The notes: generated from the letters alone by a model not told the origin. A DNA stretch of 30,407 bases from an uncultured Kiritimatiellota bacterium (GCA_934675625.1 CAKURH010000044.1:1-30407); one strand, 5' to 3'. Numbered from the stretch's first letter, positions 7,073 through 15,618 are shown. Program-made: numbers and translations.

Positions 7073-8479
7073 ATGAAACGGAAAATCCTTTCTTTTGTCC
7101 TTGTGGCCTTTGCGGTCGGCGTCGCGTTCTCGGCGGAGACGCATCCGAAATACGTCTTTCTCTTCATCGGCGACGGCATGTCGACACCGCAGCGGATGAC
7201 CGCGAACGAGTTCTCGCTCAAGAGCGGGCGCGGCAACCTCGCGATGAACGCGCTGCCGTTCCAGGCGACGACGCGGACGTGTTCGGCGAACTCGCTCGTC
7301 ACCGACTCGGCGGCGGCGGCGACGGCCATCGCCTGCGGCGAGAAGACGCTGAACGGCGCGGTCGGCCTCGACGCGCAGGGGCGGCGGCTCGAGTCCGTCG
7401 CGGAAATCGCGCAGAAGGCCGGCAAGGCCGTCGGCATCGTCACGACCGTCACGATCAACCACGCGACGCCGGCGGGCTTCTACGGCCACCGCAAGGATCG
7501 CGGCGAAGGGTACGGCCTCGGCCTCGACCTTCTCGCGTCCGGCTTCGCCTACTTCGCGGGCGGCGGGCTCTCGAAGCACGACGACAGGAATTATCCCGGC
7601 TATCGGGGCGACATCTACGCCTTGGCGAAGGATGCGGGCTACACGTTCATCCAGAACGACCGCGCGGCGTTCGATGCGCTGAAGCCGGGCGGCGGCAAGG
7701 TCTGGTACGTCGCGTGCGAGGGGCCGATGCCGTACTCGATCGACGCCGGGTCGTGGCAGGGCGTCCCGACGCTTGCGGAGCTGACGGCGAAGGGCATCGA
7801 GCTGCTGGCGGCGGATTCCGACGGCTTCTTCATGATGGTCGAGGGCGGCAAGGTCGACTGGGCCGGCCACGCCAACGACGCGGCGACGAACCTGCGCGAC
7901 GTCCTCGCGCTCGACGACGCGGTGAAGGTCGCGCTCGACTTCCAGAAGACGCATGCCGAGACGCTGGTCGTCGTCACGGGCGACCACGAGACGGGCGGCA
8001 TGACGATGGGCTTCGCCGCGACGGGCTACGCCTTCTACATGGATCGCCTCGTGAACCAGACGTGCTCGACGGACGCGCTCGTCCAGCACATCCGCCAGAC
8101 GCGCCCCGCCGACTTCGCCGCGCTGGAGCCGTTCCTTGCCGAGCATTTCGGCTTCGACTTCACGACGGCGGACACGCAGAAGAACCCGATGGCGATCACG
8201 GCGGACGAGCGGAAGGAGCTTGAGAAGTCCTTTGCCCATGACCTCCGGCTCGCGCGAGAGGGCAAGAAGGAGAACGAGGCGTACGACGCGCAGAAGATCT
8301 CGCATCTGCCGACGGCCGTCAAGGCGATCTTCTCGCACAAGTGCGGCATCGGCTGGACGAGCGGCGCACACACGGCGCTGCCCGTGCTGACGACGGCGCA
8401 GGGGCCGGGCGCGGAGCGCTTCGTCGGCTTTATCGACAACACGGATCTCGCGAAGCGGCTCAAAGACCTTGTGAAGTGA
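7073..8479 (+). CDS. Alkaline phosphatase (PhoA superfamily), exported
   Basis: A 468-residue metal-dependent phosphomonoesterase with a signal peptide (about residues 1-20, ending AFSA), so periplasmic or secreted. Family motifs occur in order: FIGDGMS with metal ligand Asp34, VTDSAAAATA with nucleophile Ser79, HATPAGFYGH, EGGKVDWAGHAND, GDHETGG and a C-terminal GWTSGAHT providing metal-binding His. Length matches bacterial PhoA-type enzymes. I prefer ATG 7073 over the in-frame ATG at 7055, which overlaps the promoter -10 element. thiC begins 11 nt after the stop, implying a joint transcript. It may simply scavenge phosphate; a link to thiamine phosphate metabolism is suggested only by position. 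Confidence 0.93.
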   Translation: MKRKILSFVLVAFAVGVAFSAETHPKYVFLFIGDGMSTPQRMTANEFSLKSGRGNLAMNALPFQATTRTCSANSLVTDSAAAATAIACGEKTLNGAVGLDAQGRRLESVAEIAQKAGKAVGIVTTVTINHATPAGFYGHRKDRGEGYGLGLDLLASGFAYFAGGGLSKHDDRNYPGYRGDIYALAKDAGYTFIQNDRAAFDALKPGGGKVWYVACEGPMPYSIDAGSWQGVPTLAELTAKGIELLAADSDGFFMMVEGGKVDWAGHANDAATNLRDVLALDDAVKVALDFQKTHAETLVVVTGDHETGGMTMGFAATGYAFYMDRLVNQTCSTDALVQHIRQTRPADFAALEPFLAEHFGFDFTTADTQKNPMAITADERKELEKSFAHDLRLAREGKKENEAYDAQKISHLPTAVKAIFSHKCGIGWTSGAHTALPVLTTAQGPGAERFVGFIDNTDLAKRLKDLVK

Positions 8480-8490
8480 AAGGAATTAAC

Positions 8491-9807
8491 ATGACGCAAC
8501 TGCAGGCGGCCCGCAAGGGCCTTGTGACCGAGGCGATGAAGGTCGTCGCGGCGGACGAGGGAGTTGACGCGGAGGCCGTGCGGGCCGCCGTCGCAAGCGG
8601 CGAGGCCGTGATTCCCCTGAACATTCACCATACGAACGCGCATCCCGTCGGCGTCGGTCGGCTCTTCCGCACGAAGATCAACGCGAACCTCGGCCGCAGC
8701 GTCACGCACTCCGGGCGCGGCGACGAGCTGGAGAAGCTCGCCATCGCCGTCAAGGCGGGCGCCGACTTCGTGATGGATCTCTCCGTCGGCGAGGACATCC
8801 GGGCCATCCGCCAGGGGATGCTCGACGCGAGCGACCGTCCGCTCGGCACGGTGCCGGTCTACGAGACGATCTCGCGCCTCGCGGGCGACATCCCGCACAT
8901 GGACCCGACCTTCCTGCTGGACGTCATCCGCGCCCAGGCCGAGCAGGGCGTGGACTTCATGACGCTGCACGCCGGGCTGCTCCTCCGGGACATCCCGCTC
9001 GCGATGAAGCGCAAGATGGGCATCGTCTCGCGCGGCGGCTCGATCATGGCCGAGTGGATGATGGAGAACAAGTCGGAGAACCCGCTCTACGTGAACTGGG
9101 ACAAGGTGATGGACATCCTCGTCGAGCATGACGTGACGGTCTCGCTCGGCGACGGCCTGCGCTCCGGCTGCCTCGCGGACGCCTCCGACGCCGCGCAGTT
9201 CGCCGAGCTGTCGGTCCTGGGCGAGCTGGTCGACCGCTGCCGCGCGCGCGGCGTGCAGGTGATGGTCGAGGGGCCGGGGCACATCCCGTTCAACCAGATC
9301 CAGATGAACATGGAACGCGAGCAGGAAGTCTGCAAGGGCGCGCCGTTCTACGTGCTCGGGCCGGTCGTGACGGACATCGCGCCCGGCTACGACCACATCG
9401 TGTCCGCGATCGGCGCGACGGCGGCGGCGACCTACGGGGCGTCGCTCCTCTGCTACGTCACGCCCGCCGAGCATCTGGGGCTACCGGACGGCCAGGAGGT
9501 GCACGAGGGCTGCATCGCCTACAGGATCGCCGCGCACGCGGGCGACGTCGCGCGCGGCCTGCCCGGCGCGCGGGCGCGCGACGACCGCATGGCCGAGGCG
9601 CGCCGGAACTTCTGCTGGGACGAGCAGTTCGCGGCGTCCCTCGACCCCGAACGGGCGCGGACGCGCTGGCTCAAGACGCGCGCGCTCACGGACGAGGCCC
9701 ACGGCGACGACCACTGCTCGATGTGCGGCAAGGAGTTCTGCGCCGTGCGCACCTCGCGCCGCATCCGCGAGCTGTCGGAGGCGGACGGGCGTTCCGCGCG
9801 CGGTTGA
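8491..9807 (+). CDS. thiC: Phosphomethylpyrimidine synthase
   Basis: Radical-SAM enzyme converting aminoimidazole ribotide (AIR) into HMP phosphate, the pyrimidine half of thiamine; cytoplasmic. At 438 residues it is the short ThiC form. The core contains NIHHTNAHPVGVGR, MDLSVGEDI, TLHAGLL, EGPGHIPFNQI and the YDHIVSAIGA segment. The C terminus has the unusual radical-SAM cluster motif CSMCGKEFC (about 408-416), intact. The start at 8491 is set by an AAAGGAA Shine-Dalgarno and the expected N terminus. Only 11 nt separate it from the alkaline phosphatase gene. No TPP riboswitch is present upstream, although many bacterial thiC genes have one, so control must act at the phosphatase promoter or elsewhere. 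Its substrate AIR comes from the purine pathway, where purC, nearby, acts two steps later. Confidence 0.96.
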   Translation: MTQLQAARKGLVTEAMKVVAADEGVDAEAVRAAVASGEAVIPLNIHHTNAHPVGVGRLFRTKINANLGRSVTHSGRGDELEKLAIAVKAGADFVMDLSVGEDIRAIRQGMLDASDRPLGTVPVYETISRLAGDIPHMDPTFLLDVIRAQAEQGVDFMTLHAGLLLRDIPLAMKRKMGIVSRGGSIMAEWMMENKSENPLYVNWDKVMDILVEHDVTVSLGDGLRSGCLADASDAAQFAELSVLGELVDRCRARGVQVMVEGPGHIPFNQIQMNMEREQEVCKGAPFYVLGPVVTDIAPGYDHIVSAIGATAAATYGASLLCYVTPAEHLGLPDGQEVHEGCIAYRIAAHAGDVARGLPGARARDDRMAEARRNFCWDEQFAASLDPERARTRWLKTRALTDEAHGDDHCSMCGKEFCAVRTSRRIRELSEADGRSARG

Positions 9808-9833
9808 TTTCCGCAGGGTCGCTATGATATAAT
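9804..9833 (+). promoter_or_regulatory. Promoter of pckG
   Basis: TTGATT (9804-9809), 18-bp spacer ending TGA, and TATAAT (9828-9833). The -35 overlaps the thiC stop codon. Transcription would begin near 9840, giving a leader of about 55 nt. Confidence 0.75.
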
Positions 9834-9855
9834 ATGCGCAATTTTTCACAAGAAT

Positions 9856-9870
9856 GCCCCTCTTCGGGGC
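9856..9870 (+). promoter_or_regulatory. Small hairpin in the pckG leader
   Basis: GCCCC (9856-9860) and GGGGC (9866-9870) pair around a TCTTC loop shortly before the AAGGAG at about 9877. It could stabilise the mRNA 5' end or influence initiation; no known riboswitch matches. Confidence 0.4.
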
Positions 9871-9894
9871 GACTTCAAGGAGAAAACAAAAGAC

Positions 9895-11847
9895 ATGGCC
9901 AAGACGCCGAAATTCGCGAACGCCAAGGTGTTCGACTGGGTTGACAAGTGGAACAAGGTCTGCACGCCCGACAAGATCGTGGTCGTGACGGGCACGAAGG
10001 CAGAGCACACCAAGATCTGCGAGATGATGGTCAAGAACGGCCAGTTCATCAAGCTCAACGAGAAGAAGCGTCCGGGCTGCTACCTCGCCCGCTCGCACGA
10101 GAGCGACGTCGCGCGCGTCGAAGGCCGCACGTTCATCTGTTCGAAGAAGGAGATCGACGCGGGCCCGACGAACCACTGGATGGAGCCCGAGGCGATGAAG
10201 AAGCTCATGCTCAAGAGCTACAAGGGCTGCATGAAGGGCCGCACGATGTACGTGATTCCGTTCGCGATGGGCCCGATCGGCAACCCGATCACCCAGTACG
10301 GCATTGAGCTCACCGATTCGCCGTACGTCGTCGTGAACATGAACATCATGACGCGCACGGGCGACGCGGTGCTGAAGCACCTCGGCAAGGACGGCGACTT
10401 CATCCCCTGCATCCACTCCGTCGGCGCGCCGCTCAAGAAGGGCCAGAAGGACGTCGCGTGGCCCTGCGCGAAGAAGATCGAGGACAAGTTCATCACGCAG
10501 TTCCCGGAAGAGCGCCAGATCTGGTCGTTCGGCTCGGGCTACGGCGGGAACGCCCTCCTCGGAAAGAAGTGCTTCGCGCTCCGCATCGCCTCGAAGCTCG
10601 CGAAGGATCAGGGCTGGATGGCCGAGCACATGCTCATCCTCACGCTCACCTCGCCTGAGAAGAAGCAGTACCACGTCACGGCGGCGTTCCCGTCCGCCTG
10701 CGGCAAGACGAACCTCGCCATGATGCTGCCGAAGCTTCCGGGCTGGAAGCTCCAGACGATCGGCGACGACATCGCGTGGCTCAAGCCGGGCGACGACGGT
10801 CGCCTCTACGCGATCAACCCGGAGAACGGCTTCTTCGGCGTCGCGCCGGGCACGTCGATGGACTCGAACCCGAACGCGCTCAAGAGCTGCAAGAAGGGCA
10901 CGATCTTCACGAACGTCGTTCTCACGCCCGACGGTGACATCTGGTGGGAGGACATGGGCATCAAGGCCCCGAAGGAAGGCATCGACTGGAAGGGCAACCC
11001 CTGCTACGTCTGCGCGGACGATCCGTACCGCATGGGTCCGAAGCCGGGCATGACGAAGAAGGAGATCAAGGAGTCCAAGTACGTCGCGGCCCACAAGAAC
11101 AGCCGCTTCACGGCGCCGGCGGTCAACTGCCCCGTCCTCGACAAGGAAGGCTTCAACGGCAAGTTCAACAAGAAGCCCACGGGCGTGCCGATCGACGCGA
11201 TCCTCTTCGGCGGGCGCCGTCCGTCGACGATTCCGCTCGTGAACGAGGCGAAGGACTGGACGCATGGCGTGTTCATGGGTTCCGCCGCCGGCTCGGAAGT
11301 GACGGCCGCCGTCATCTCCGACCAGATCGGCCAGGTCCGCCGCGACCCGATGGCGATGCTGCCGTTCTTCGGCTACAACGTCGCGGACTACTTCCAGCAC
11401 TGGCTGGAGATGGAGCGCACCTCCGCCGACGCGACGAAGCTGCCGAAGATCTACTTCGTCAACTGGTTCCGCAAGGGCGACGACGGCCGCTTCATGTGGC
11501 CGGGCTTCGGCGACAACAGCCGCGTCCTGAAGTGGATCTGCCAGCGCATCGAGGGCACGGTCAAGGCGAACGAGACGGCGATCGGCAACCTGCCGTTCGC
11601 GAAGGACATCGATCTCGCCAACAACGACGAGACCGCGAAGTTCCACGTCGTCAAGGCTGACCTGGAGGAGATCCTCAAGGTCGACGTCGAGGGCTGGAAG
11701 AAGGAGATCGAGACGATCGGTGCGTCCTACGACCAGTATGACGCCCTGCCGTCGAAGGACTCGAAGGTCGCCTCGAAGACGGCCCATCGCGTCCCGAAGG
11801 CGCTCCGTCAGGTGCTCGCCGACGTGACGGCGGCGCTCGCGAAGTAA
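9895..11847 (+). CDS. pckG: Phosphoenolpyruvate carboxykinase (GTP)
   Basis: Interconverts oxaloacetate + GTP and PEP + CO2 + GDP in the cytoplasm; in anaerobic fermenters it often runs toward oxaloacetate on the route to succinate or propionate. At 650 residues it belongs to the larger GTP-dependent class. Characteristic segments are RPGCYLARSHESDVARVE near residue 60, GYGGNALLGKKCFALRIAS, the P-loop FPSACGKTN with the family's reactive Cys, the kinase-2 IGDDIAWL and ENGFFGVAPGTS. AAGGAG precedes the ATG by about 13 nt. The reading frame has strong C/G third-position bias and many AAG codons, consistent with high expression. It has its own promoter and ends before a strong hairpin terminator. 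Confidence 0.97.
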   Translation: MAKTPKFANAKVFDWVDKWNKVCTPDKIVVVTGTKAEHTKICEMMVKNGQFIKLNEKKRPGCYLARSHESDVARVEGRTFICSKKEIDAGPTNHWMEPEAMKKLMLKSYKGCMKGRTMYVIPFAMGPIGNPITQYGIELTDSPYVVVNMNIMTRTGDAVLKHLGKDGDFIPCIHSVGAPLKKGQKDVAWPCAKKIEDKFITQFPEERQIWSFGSGYGGNALLGKKCFALRIASKLAKDQGWMAEHMLILTLTSPEKKQYHVTAAFPSACGKTNLAMMLPKLPGWKLQTIGDDIAWLKPGDDGRLYAINPENGFFGVAPGTSMDSNPNALKSCKKGTIFTNVVLTPDGDIWWEDMGIKAPKEGIDWKGNPCYVCADDPYRMGPKPGMTKKEIKESKYVAAHKNSRFTAPAVNCPVLDKEGFNGKFNKKPTGVPIDAILFGGRRPSTIPLVNEAKDWTHGVFMGSAAGSEVTAAVISDQIGQVRRDPMAMLPFFGYNVADYFQHWLEMERTSADATKLPKIYFVNWFRKGDDGRFMWPGFGDNSRVLKWICQRIEGTVKANETAIGNLPFAKDIDLANNDETAKFHVVKADLEEILKVDVEGWKKEIETIGASYDQYDALPSKDSKVASKTAHRVPKALRQVLADVTAALAK

Positions 11848-11862
11848 CGTCGTCCGACACAC

Positions 11863-11883
11863 GGCGCGCGTCGGACGCGCGCC
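11863..11883 (+). repeat. GC-rich hairpin after pckG
   Basis: GGCGCGCG (11863-11870) pairs with CGCGCGCC (11876-11883) around a 5-base loop. GTCCGAC (11852-11858) could pair instead with GTCGGAC (11870-11876), so two exclusive folds exist. No T-run follows; it may protect the 3' end of the mRNA. Confidence 0.4.
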
Positions 11884-11890
11884 GAGGGAA

Positions 11891-11926
11891 AAGGGGGCTG
11901 CGGCAATCTGCCGCAGCCCTTCCTTT
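11891..11926 (+). terminator. Rho-independent terminator of pckG
   Basis: A perfect 11-bp stem, GGGCTGCGGCA (11895-11905) with TGCCGCAGCCC (11909-11919), closes a 3-base loop and is followed by TTCCTTT. An A/G-rich run precedes it. Confidence 0.85.
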
Positions 11927-11939
11927 GCTGGCGGATTTT

Positions 11940-11948
11940 TGGTATACT
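11940..11948 (+). promoter_or_regulatory. Extended -10 promoter of purC
   Basis: TG (11940-11941), G, TATACT (11943-11948), preceded by a T-run, directly after the pckG terminator. The GGATTTTTGGTATACTA context closely resembles the GH27 promoter at 19720. No clear -35. The leader would be about 70 nt. Confidence 0.65.
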
Positions 11949-12023
11949 ACACCTTCACGCATGGCATCTGCGCACGCGCGCCCTCAGCGGCTGTCGCCGA
12001 ACGCCACGCGGGGAAGGACAATC

Positions 12024-12923
12024 ATGAAATACGATAAAAATCAGGCGCTTTTGGCGTGCGAGATTCCGGGAATTCCGCAGAAGAGCGGAAAGGTTCGGGA
12101 TGTCTTCGACCTCGGTGACAAGTTGCTCATGGTCGTGACCGACCGCATCAGCGCGTTCGACGTGATCCTGCCGTGCGGCGTGCCCGACAAGGGCAAGGTG
12201 CTGAACCAGCTCTCGCTCTTCTGGCTCGAATTCTTTGGCGTGAACAACCACCTGATCACGGCGGACGTGGACAAGTATCCGGCGAAGCTCCGCCCCTACA
12301 AGGACGACCTGCGTGGGCGCTCGATGCTGGTGAAGAAGGTGGAGATGATCGAGGTCGAATGCATCGCGCGCGGCTACCTCACGGGTTCGGGCTGGAAGGA
12401 GTACCAGAAGTCCGGCACGGTGAACGGCGAGAAGCTGCGCGCGGGCTACGAGAACGCCGCGAAGCTCGACAAGGTTCTCTTCACCCCGACGACGAAGGCC
12501 GCGCTCGGCGACCACGACGAGGCGATCGACTTCGAGAAGACGAAAGAGCTCGTCGGCGAGGCGACGGCGTATCTGCTGCGGGACGCGACGACCGGGCTCT
12601 ATTCGATGGCGGCCGACTATGCGCGCGAGCGCGGCATCATCATCGCCGACACGAAGTTCGAGTTCGGGCGGGACGCGAAGGGGGCCCTTGTCCTGGCGGA
12701 CGAGGTGCTGACGCCCGACTCCTCGCGCTTCTGGCCGGCGGCAAGCTACAAGGTCGGCGCGAATCCGCCGTCGCTCGACAAGCAGTACGTGCGCGACTGG
12801 CTCGATTCGGTTCACTTCAACCACCAGCCGCCGGGGCCGGAGCTGCCGGACGAGGTCATCGCGAAGACGCGCGAGATTTACCGAAAGGCGTTCCGCGACC
12901 TCACGGGCCACGAGCTGGCGTAG
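12024..12923 (+). CDS. purC: Phosphoribosylaminoimidazole-succinocarboxamide synthase (SAICAR synthetase)
   Basis: ATP-dependent joining of CAIR and aspartate, a step of de novo purine synthesis; cytoplasmic. At 299 residues it matches the longer bacterial/yeast-type form. Recognisable segments are SGKVRDVFDLGDKLLMVVTDR near the N terminus, SAFDVILPCGVPDKGKVLNQLS, the ECIARGYLTGSGWKEY substrate-loop region, DTKFEFG, DEVLTPDSSRFW and the C-terminal SLDKQYVRDWL. The start at 12024 follows GGAAGGA at a 5-nt spacing and matches the family N terminus; the in-frame ATG at 11961 lacks both. It is monocistronic or continues into ybaB, 66 nt downstream, with no terminator visible between them. Confidence 0.96.
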   Translation: MKYDKNQALLACEIPGIPQKSGKVRDVFDLGDKLLMVVTDRISAFDVILPCGVPDKGKVLNQLSLFWLEFFGVNNHLITADVDKYPAKLRPYKDDLRGRSMLVKKVEMIEVECIARGYLTGSGWKEYQKSGTVNGEKLRAGYENAAKLDKVLFTPTTKAALGDHDEAIDFEKTKELVGEATAYLLRDATTGLYSMAADYARERGIIIADTKFEFGRDAKGALVLADEVLTPDSSRFWPAASYKVGANPPSLDKQYVRDWLDSVHFNHQPPGPELPDEVIAKTREIYRKAFRDLTGHELA

Positions 12924-12954
12924 TCTCCGGTTCCAGAACTTTCGACACTTAACG

Positions 12955-12989
12955 CATAACCCTTAACACGCAACTCACACACAACAGCC
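12955..12989 (+). promoter_or_regulatory. Shine-Dalgarno-less A/C-rich leader of ybaB
   Basis: The sequence before the ybaB ATG is almost free of G and has no Shine-Dalgarno. It shares AACCCT, AACACGCAAC and a terminal ACAACAG-type run with the leader of the sugar kinase (23308-23345). Confidence 0.4.
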
Positions 12990-13310
12990 ATGGGAATGTT
13001 TGATCAAGTCCGCGAGGCGATGAAGATGCGCTCGGAAGCGAAGCGCATCGAAGCCGAAATCAAGAAGATCACCGCCGAGTACTCGAACGGCGGCATCACC
13101 GTCATCGCGCGGGGCGACATGTCGATCGAGAAGATCGCCGTCACGCCTGAAGCCTACGAGGAAGTCATCAAGGGCAAGCCGGCCCGCTTTGAGACGATGC
13201 TCTTCAACGTCGTCAACGGCGCGCTCAAGCGGGCGCGCGAGACCGTGCAGGCCGAGATGGCGAAGATGATGCAGCAGAACGGCGGCCTTGGCGGCCTGTT
13301 CGGCAAATAA
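12990..13310 (+). CDS. ybaB: YbaB/EbfC family nucleoid-associated protein
   Basis: A 106-residue small DNA-binding protein of the YbaB/EbfC family, which forms tweezer-like dimers and is typically encoded next to recR. The N-terminal helix (residues 1-35, MGMFDQVREAMKMRSEAKRIEAEI) is charged and amphipathic. The central strand region carries GITVIARGDMSIEKIAVTPEA, and the second helix ends in the usual Met/Gly-rich tail (MMQQNGGLGGLFGK). The start lacks a Shine-Dalgarno and sits after an A/C-rich leader. recR follows after 24-30 nt, the common ybaB-recR order. dnaX, which precedes this pair in many bacteria, is about 11 kb away here. Confidence 0.92.
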   Translation: MGMFDQVREAMKMRSEAKRIEAEIKKITAEYSNGGITVIARGDMSIEKIAVTPEAYEEVIKGKPARFETMLFNVVNGALKRARETVQAEMAKMMQQNGGLGGLFGK

Positions 13311-13340
13311 TAGCCGGGAGCCGACGGTCTGCCCGTGTCC

Positions 13341-13937
13341 ATGCTCGCGCCGGTTGACGAGCTTGAAAAGTGCCTGTCCAGGCTTCCGGGCCTCGGACGG
13401 CGCTCGGCGTCGCGCGCGGCGCTCGCGCTCGTCCGCGAGAAGGAGCGGCTCCTGAAGCCGCTCGCGTCGGCGCTGGCCGTCGCGGCGGATGCGGTCTGCT
13501 GCTGCTCGCGCTGCGGGGCGTTCACGACGCGAGACGCCGATCCCTGTGCGTTCTGCACGGACGCGGCGCGCGACGGGGCGCTCCTTTGCGTCGTCGAGGA
13601 GCCGGCGGACATCCTGCCGCTGGAGTCGTCGGGGGCCTTTCGCGGCCGTTACCACGCCTTGGGCGGCAAGCTCTCGCCGGCGCGCCGTCTGGGGCCCGAG
13701 AAGCTGCGCCTCGCCGCGCTGCAGGATCGCGTCGTGCGCGAAGGCGTCCGGGAGGTTCTGCTGGCCCTTTCGACGGACATGGACGGCGACGCGACGGCGG
13801 GCTACATCGCCGAGCTCCTGCGCGGGTCTGGGGCGCGGGTGTCGCGTCTCGCGTTCGGGCTGCCGGCCGATTCGGGGATCGCCTATTCGGATCCGCTCAC
13901 GCTGCGGCGCGCCATTCGCGGCCGGCAGGACGTGTGA
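13341..13937 (+). CDS. recR: Recombination protein RecR
   Basis: RecR acts with RecO (and RecF) to load RecA at single-strand gaps. The product of 198 residues has the full family layout: an N-terminal helix-hairpin-helix (LEKCLSRLPGLGRRSASRAALAL), a four-cysteine zinc motif (CSRCGAFTTRDADPCAFC, around residues 56-73), a Toprim domain beginning LLCVVEEPADILPLE, and the GRYHALGGKLSPARRLGPEKLRL segment. The C terminus is short. ATG 13341 and GTG 13335 are both possible starts, as neither has a well-spaced Shine-Dalgarno. It follows ybaB and probably shares its transcript. The next gene has its own promoter. Confidence 0.96.
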   Translation: MLAPVDELEKCLSRLPGLGRRSASRAALALVREKERLLKPLASALAVAADAVCCCSRCGAFTTRDADPCAFCTDAARDGALLCVVEEPADILPLESSGAFRGRYHALGGKLSPARRLGPEKLRLAALQDRVVREGVREVLLALSTDMDGDATAGYIAELLRGSGARVSRLAFGLPADSGIAYSDPLTLRRAIRGRQDV

Positions 13938-13959
13938 TTCGGCGGAACGCGCGAATTTA

Positions 13960-13968
13960 TGGTATAAT
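13960..13968 (+). promoter_or_regulatory. Extended -10 promoter of the lptA-like gene (leaderless)
   Basis: TG (13960-13961), G, TATAAT (13963-13968) in a TTTATGGTATAAT context. The ATG at 13979 begins 10 nt after the -10, leaving a leader of only a few bases. No strong -35. Confidence 0.7.
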
Positions 13969-13978
13969 TCTCTCCTCA

Positions 13979-14551
13979 ATGAAGTTTCGCCTCCTCTTTT
14001 TCCTGTTGTGCCTGTGCGCGGCGTCGGTGACGCTGGCGGACGAGTCGGCGGCTCCGGCGTCAGCCGAGGAGCCGTTGGCGGCGCCCTTGGCGAAGTCCGC
14101 CGCGACGCGGCTGGCGCGCATCACGTCCGACACGACGTACTACGACCGCAAGCAGGGGATGGCCGTCTTCACGGGGCATGTCCACGTCGACGACGAGCAG
14201 TACCAGATGCACGCCGAAAAGGCCTACGTCTTCATGACCCCGACGAACACCCTGAAGCGCATCGTCGCGCTTGGGAACGTCGCGCTGACGAACGAGCTGA
14301 AGCGCGCGTATGGGGCGAAGGCGTCGTATTACAAGGAAAGCGGCATGGTCGTCCTCTACGGCGGGGAGGGCGTGAACGCCGAGATCGTCGACGCGACGAA
14401 AGGCCAGAACCAGACGTTGCGCGGCTCGAAGATCAAGTTCTGGATCGACTCCGAGCAGGTCGAGGTGCTGGACGCGACGATCGTCGCGCCGGTCTCGTCG
14501 GCGGGGGCCTCCGGGCTGGGCGACGCGCTGAAGAGGGGGGCCTTGCGCTGA
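13979..14551 (+). CDS. LptA/OstA-like LPS-transport periplasmic protein
   Basis: A 190-residue exported protein with a clear signal peptide (MKFRLLFFLLCLCAASVTLA). The mature part has the repeated beta-strand pattern of the OstA/LptA N domain, which bridges inner and outer membrane for lipopolysaccharide delivery. Typical features are ITSDTTYYDRKQGMAVFTGHVHV, DEQYQMHAEKAYVF, then KRIVALGNVALTNELKRAYGAKASYYKESGMVVLYG. These alternate phrases about a 'de novo' strand and the 'GNV' turn as in LptA. It implies a Gram-negative envelope. No lptB or lptC neighbour is present. The promoter places the ATG almost at the transcript start. LptC-like or LptD N-domain proteins share the fold, so the exact paralogue is not certain. 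Confidence 0.8.
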   Translation: MKFRLLFFLLCLCAASVTLADESAAPASAEEPLAAPLAKSAATRLARITSDTTYYDRKQGMAVFTGHVHVDDEQYQMHAEKAYVFMTPTNTLKRIVALGNVALTNELKRAYGAKASYYKESGMVVLYGGEGVNAEIVDATKGQNQTLRGSKIKFWIDSEQVEVLDATIVAPVSSAGASGLGDALKRGALR

Positions 14552-14568
14552 CGGCGGCGGCGCACCCG

Positions 14569-14598
14569 TTGCACAACCGCGCGGTGAAATGCTATAAT
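14569..14598 (+). promoter_or_regulatory. Promoter of the beta-barrel gene
   Basis: TTGCAC (14569-14574), 18-bp spacer ending TGC, TATAAT (14593-14598). Transcription would begin near 14605, with a leader of about 63 nt ending in AAGGAG. Confidence 0.75.
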
Positions 14599-14667
14599 GT
14601 CCGAAACTTTCTTTCAACGGAATGTTCCTAACCCAAAACAAAACCAACTAACCAACCAAGGAGTCAC

Positions 14668-15543
14668 ATGAAAAAGCTGATGGCCGCTGTGTGCGCGGCG
14701 TCGTTGTTGTCTGCGTTCGCAGAAGAGGAAAAGGCCGAAACCGAAGAGCAGAGCTTCATCTCTGTCTGGGGCTTCGGCAACTACGGGATCTATTCGGGCT
14801 ACCAGCTCTACGGGTCGCTCGTGAACAACGAGCCGACGGCGCAGGGCTACATCGACGCGAACGTCAACTTCGGCGACATCGGCTACGTCGGCGTCGGCCT
14901 CTGGTCGAACACCGACCTCACGAAGCGCCGCCGCGTCTGGGGGCTTGGGCAGGCGTTCAACGAATACGACCCGAACGTCCACTTCGGGCGCACGTTCTGG
15001 TTTGACGATGACAAGACCTGGGGCCTCGACTGGCGTTCGACGGTCGTGTGGTTCTACTATCCGCCGAAGAACTACCATGGCGCGACGCATACCCACACGA
15101 CGTGGGACTTCGACCACAGCTTTGCGCTCGTGAACCCCTACCTCGTGCCGTACATCACGGTCGTGCGCGAGTATTCGAAGGGCGCGAACCTCGTGATTTT
15201 CGGCCTCAAGAAGACGGTCGCCGTCTCGGACGGGCTGTCGCTGACGCCGTACATCGAGGGCGTCTGGCGCGAGCGCCAGTACAACTGGTGCTTCCCGACG
15301 ATGTTCAACGGCGCGGTGAACGGGTATGACTGCGACAAGAACTCGGGCGTCGCGACGGCGAAGCTCGGCCTTGACCTCAACTACCAGATCAGCGAGCACT
15401 TCGGGCTCTTCGCGAAGGTCGCCTACTGCTCGATCGTCGACCCGGATCTCCGCGACAACGTCGACCACCTGCCGAGCAACGCCTATGGCGGGTATGCGAA
15501 GGACTTCGCGTGGGGCGGCGTCGGCGTGACGTTCAACTTCTAA
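14668..15543 (+). CDS. Small outer-membrane beta-barrel protein, function unknown
   Basis: A 291-residue protein with a short signal peptide (MKKLMAAVCAASLLSAFA) followed by an acidic stretch. The rest is rich in aromatic residues and glycine with alternating hydrophobic strands, and it ends in VTFNF. A C-terminal Phe is the classic recognition signal for the BAM machinery, so it is probably an outer-membrane barrel of about 10-14 strands. I do not recognise a specific family; putative porins or autochthonous surface proteins of PVC bacteria look similar. It has its own promoter, an A/C-rich leader and a good AAGGAG, suggesting strong expression. The next gene follows after 75 nt with no visible terminator. 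Confidence 0.75.
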   Translation: MKKLMAAVCAASLLSAFAEEEKAETEEQSFISVWGFGNYGIYSGYQLYGSLVNNEPTAQGYIDANVNFGDIGYVGVGLWSNTDLTKRRRVWGLGQAFNEYDPNVHFGRTFWFDDDKTWGLDWRSTVVWFYYPPKNYHGATHTHTTWDFDHSFALVNPYLVPYITVVREYSKGANLVIFGLKKTVAVSDGLSLTPYIEGVWRERQYNWCFPTMFNGAVNGYDCDKNSGVATAKLGLDLNYQISEHFGLFAKVAYCSIVDPDLRDNVDHLPSNAYGGYAKDFAWGGVGVTFNF

Positions 15544-15618
15544 CGATTTCGTGCTTGGATGAAGAGGGCGGGTGCTTTCGCGTTCAGGTGCAAAAAAGAA
15601 ACACAAGGAAAAGATCAG

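Noticed and set aside
8341..8490. Upstream extension of thiC inside the alkaline phosphatase gene
   Set aside because: The extra residues do not resemble ThiC, and ATG 8491 has a good Shine-Dalgarno just after the phosphatase stop.
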